A stretch of 5,805 nucleotides of DNA, taken from assembly GCA_007695205.1 (NCBI GenBank), contig REEF01000707.1, positions 1 to 5,805 on the forward strand, written 5' to 3'. This DNA comes from Planctomycetaceae bacterium (GTDB lineage Bacteria; Planctomycetota; Planctomycetia; Pirellulales; Pirellulaceae). How positions within the stretch are numbered: position 1 is the first letter of the stretch; each line of letters starts with the position of its first letter. The notes beneath the pieces are model-generated. The model searched no databases and had not been told where the DNA came from. It worked only from the letters and a program-made list of their open reading frames with translations. A program made the position numbers and the translations under genes. Below are positions 5,691 to 5,805 of this stretch, one piece after another.

Positions 5691-5720
5691 TGTGTGTCCC
5701 CGTTTTTTTGTGTGTCCCCG
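5691..5720 (+). repeat. Tandem TGTGTGTCCCCG repeat
   Basis: Two exact copies of TGTGTGTCCCCG begin at 5691 and 5709, a period of 18, each followed by a T-rich tail. Repeats of the GTGTCCCC type are commonly seen beside REP-associated tyrosine transposases (RAYT, IS200-like) in environmental bacteria; that link is from memory. No transposase of that kind is visible in the window. The repeat directly follows the ISL3 fragment and may mark the boundary where another element was lost. Confidence 0.55.
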
Positions 5721-5805
5721 GGTTTTAATGGAACACCTCAGTCTGGAATGGTTGGATTCGATTAGCGGTTGCGGAAGATCCATAGCGAAAAGAGAAACGC
5801 GGGGG

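Larger units (their letters stand above)
5271..5805. other. 535-bp region without an intact gene
   Basis: Upstream of the operon there is no convincing complete coding sequence on either strand. The part next to the flavoprotein gene (5271-5400) is an operon leader with the candidate promoter and inverted repeat. From about 5400 to 5720 it is mobile-element debris. The last 85 bases hold nothing I can assign; an ATG at 5728 opens a frame to the right edge, but without a ribosome binding site or recognisable protein. Confidence 0.6.

Noticed and set aside
5535..5765. Plus-strand frame starting at an internal ATG as a small intact gene
   Set aside because: The first 39 residues are the middle of a transposase zinc-finger region and the rest is translated repeat sequence, so it is debris and not a gene.
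5397..5783. Minus-strand open frame of 128 codons upstream of the operon
   Set aside because: It is antisense to the ISL3 transposase fragment, whose reading frame carries the family motifs on the plus strand.
5728..5805. ATG-initiated frame open to the right edge (MEHLSLEWLDS...)
   Set aside because: Only 26 codons are visible, with no ribosome binding site and no recognisable family; it directly follows the repeat.
1..5805. CRISPR arrays, tRNA or rRNA genes, and phage attachment sites
   Set aside because: I saw no regularly spaced repeats, no cloverleaf or ribosomal motifs and no integrase context. The operon end is outside the window, so no terminator can be called.

Overview
The window looks like bacterial chromosome of moderately high GC, by eye in the mid-50s percent. 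It carries one tightly packed minus-strand operon with a decayed mobile-element region upstream of it. The taxon cannot be proven from the sequence. An operon of a flavoprotein, a DUF1365 protein, a CFA synthase and a DUF1295 protein, together with an ISL3-type transposase remnant and GTGTGTCCCC-type repeats, would fit a planctomycete (Rhodopirellula/Pirellula-like). That is an inference and proteobacteria are not excluded.

Layout, in transcription order (right to left). Positions 5271-5805 hold no intact gene: an ISL3 transposase zinc-finger remnant on the plus strand (5469-5651), a tandem TGTGTGTCCCCG repeat (5691-5720), and a leader that contains a candidate promoter (5337-5366) flanked by an 11-bp inverted repeat. 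Five complete minus-strand genes follow: an FAD-dependent amine-oxidase-like protein (5270-3969), a DUF1365 protein (4023-3268), a cyclopropane-fatty-acid-synthase (CFAS) family methyltransferase (3313-1985), a multi-pass DUF1295 / steroid 5-alpha-reductase-like membrane protein (1969-1178), and a second, divergent methyltransferase resembling plant coclaurine N-methyltransferases (1181-129). The start of a sixth, unrecognised gene (108 to 1) runs off the left edge. Genes overlap by 55, 46 and 4 nt or lie within about 20 nt of each other, so one transcript with coupled translation is likely.

How they may work together: the flavoprotein, DUF1365 and CFAS genes form a recurrent bacterial module for modifying fatty-acyl chains on membrane phospholipids. 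CFAS enzymes use S-adenosylmethionine to place a methylene or methyl group on an acyl double bond. The flavoprotein and the DUF1295 protein look like redox enzymes that could desaturate or reduce the methylated chain. Having two different CFAS-superfamily methyltransferases in one operon is the most interesting point. It recalls the bacterial furan fatty acid pathway (UfaM, UfaD, UfaO, and the second methylase FufM), but the actual lipid product cannot be read from the sequence. The CFAS protein also lacks two of the residues that hold the catalytic bicarbonate in classical CFA synthases, so its chemistry may not be plain cyclopropanation.
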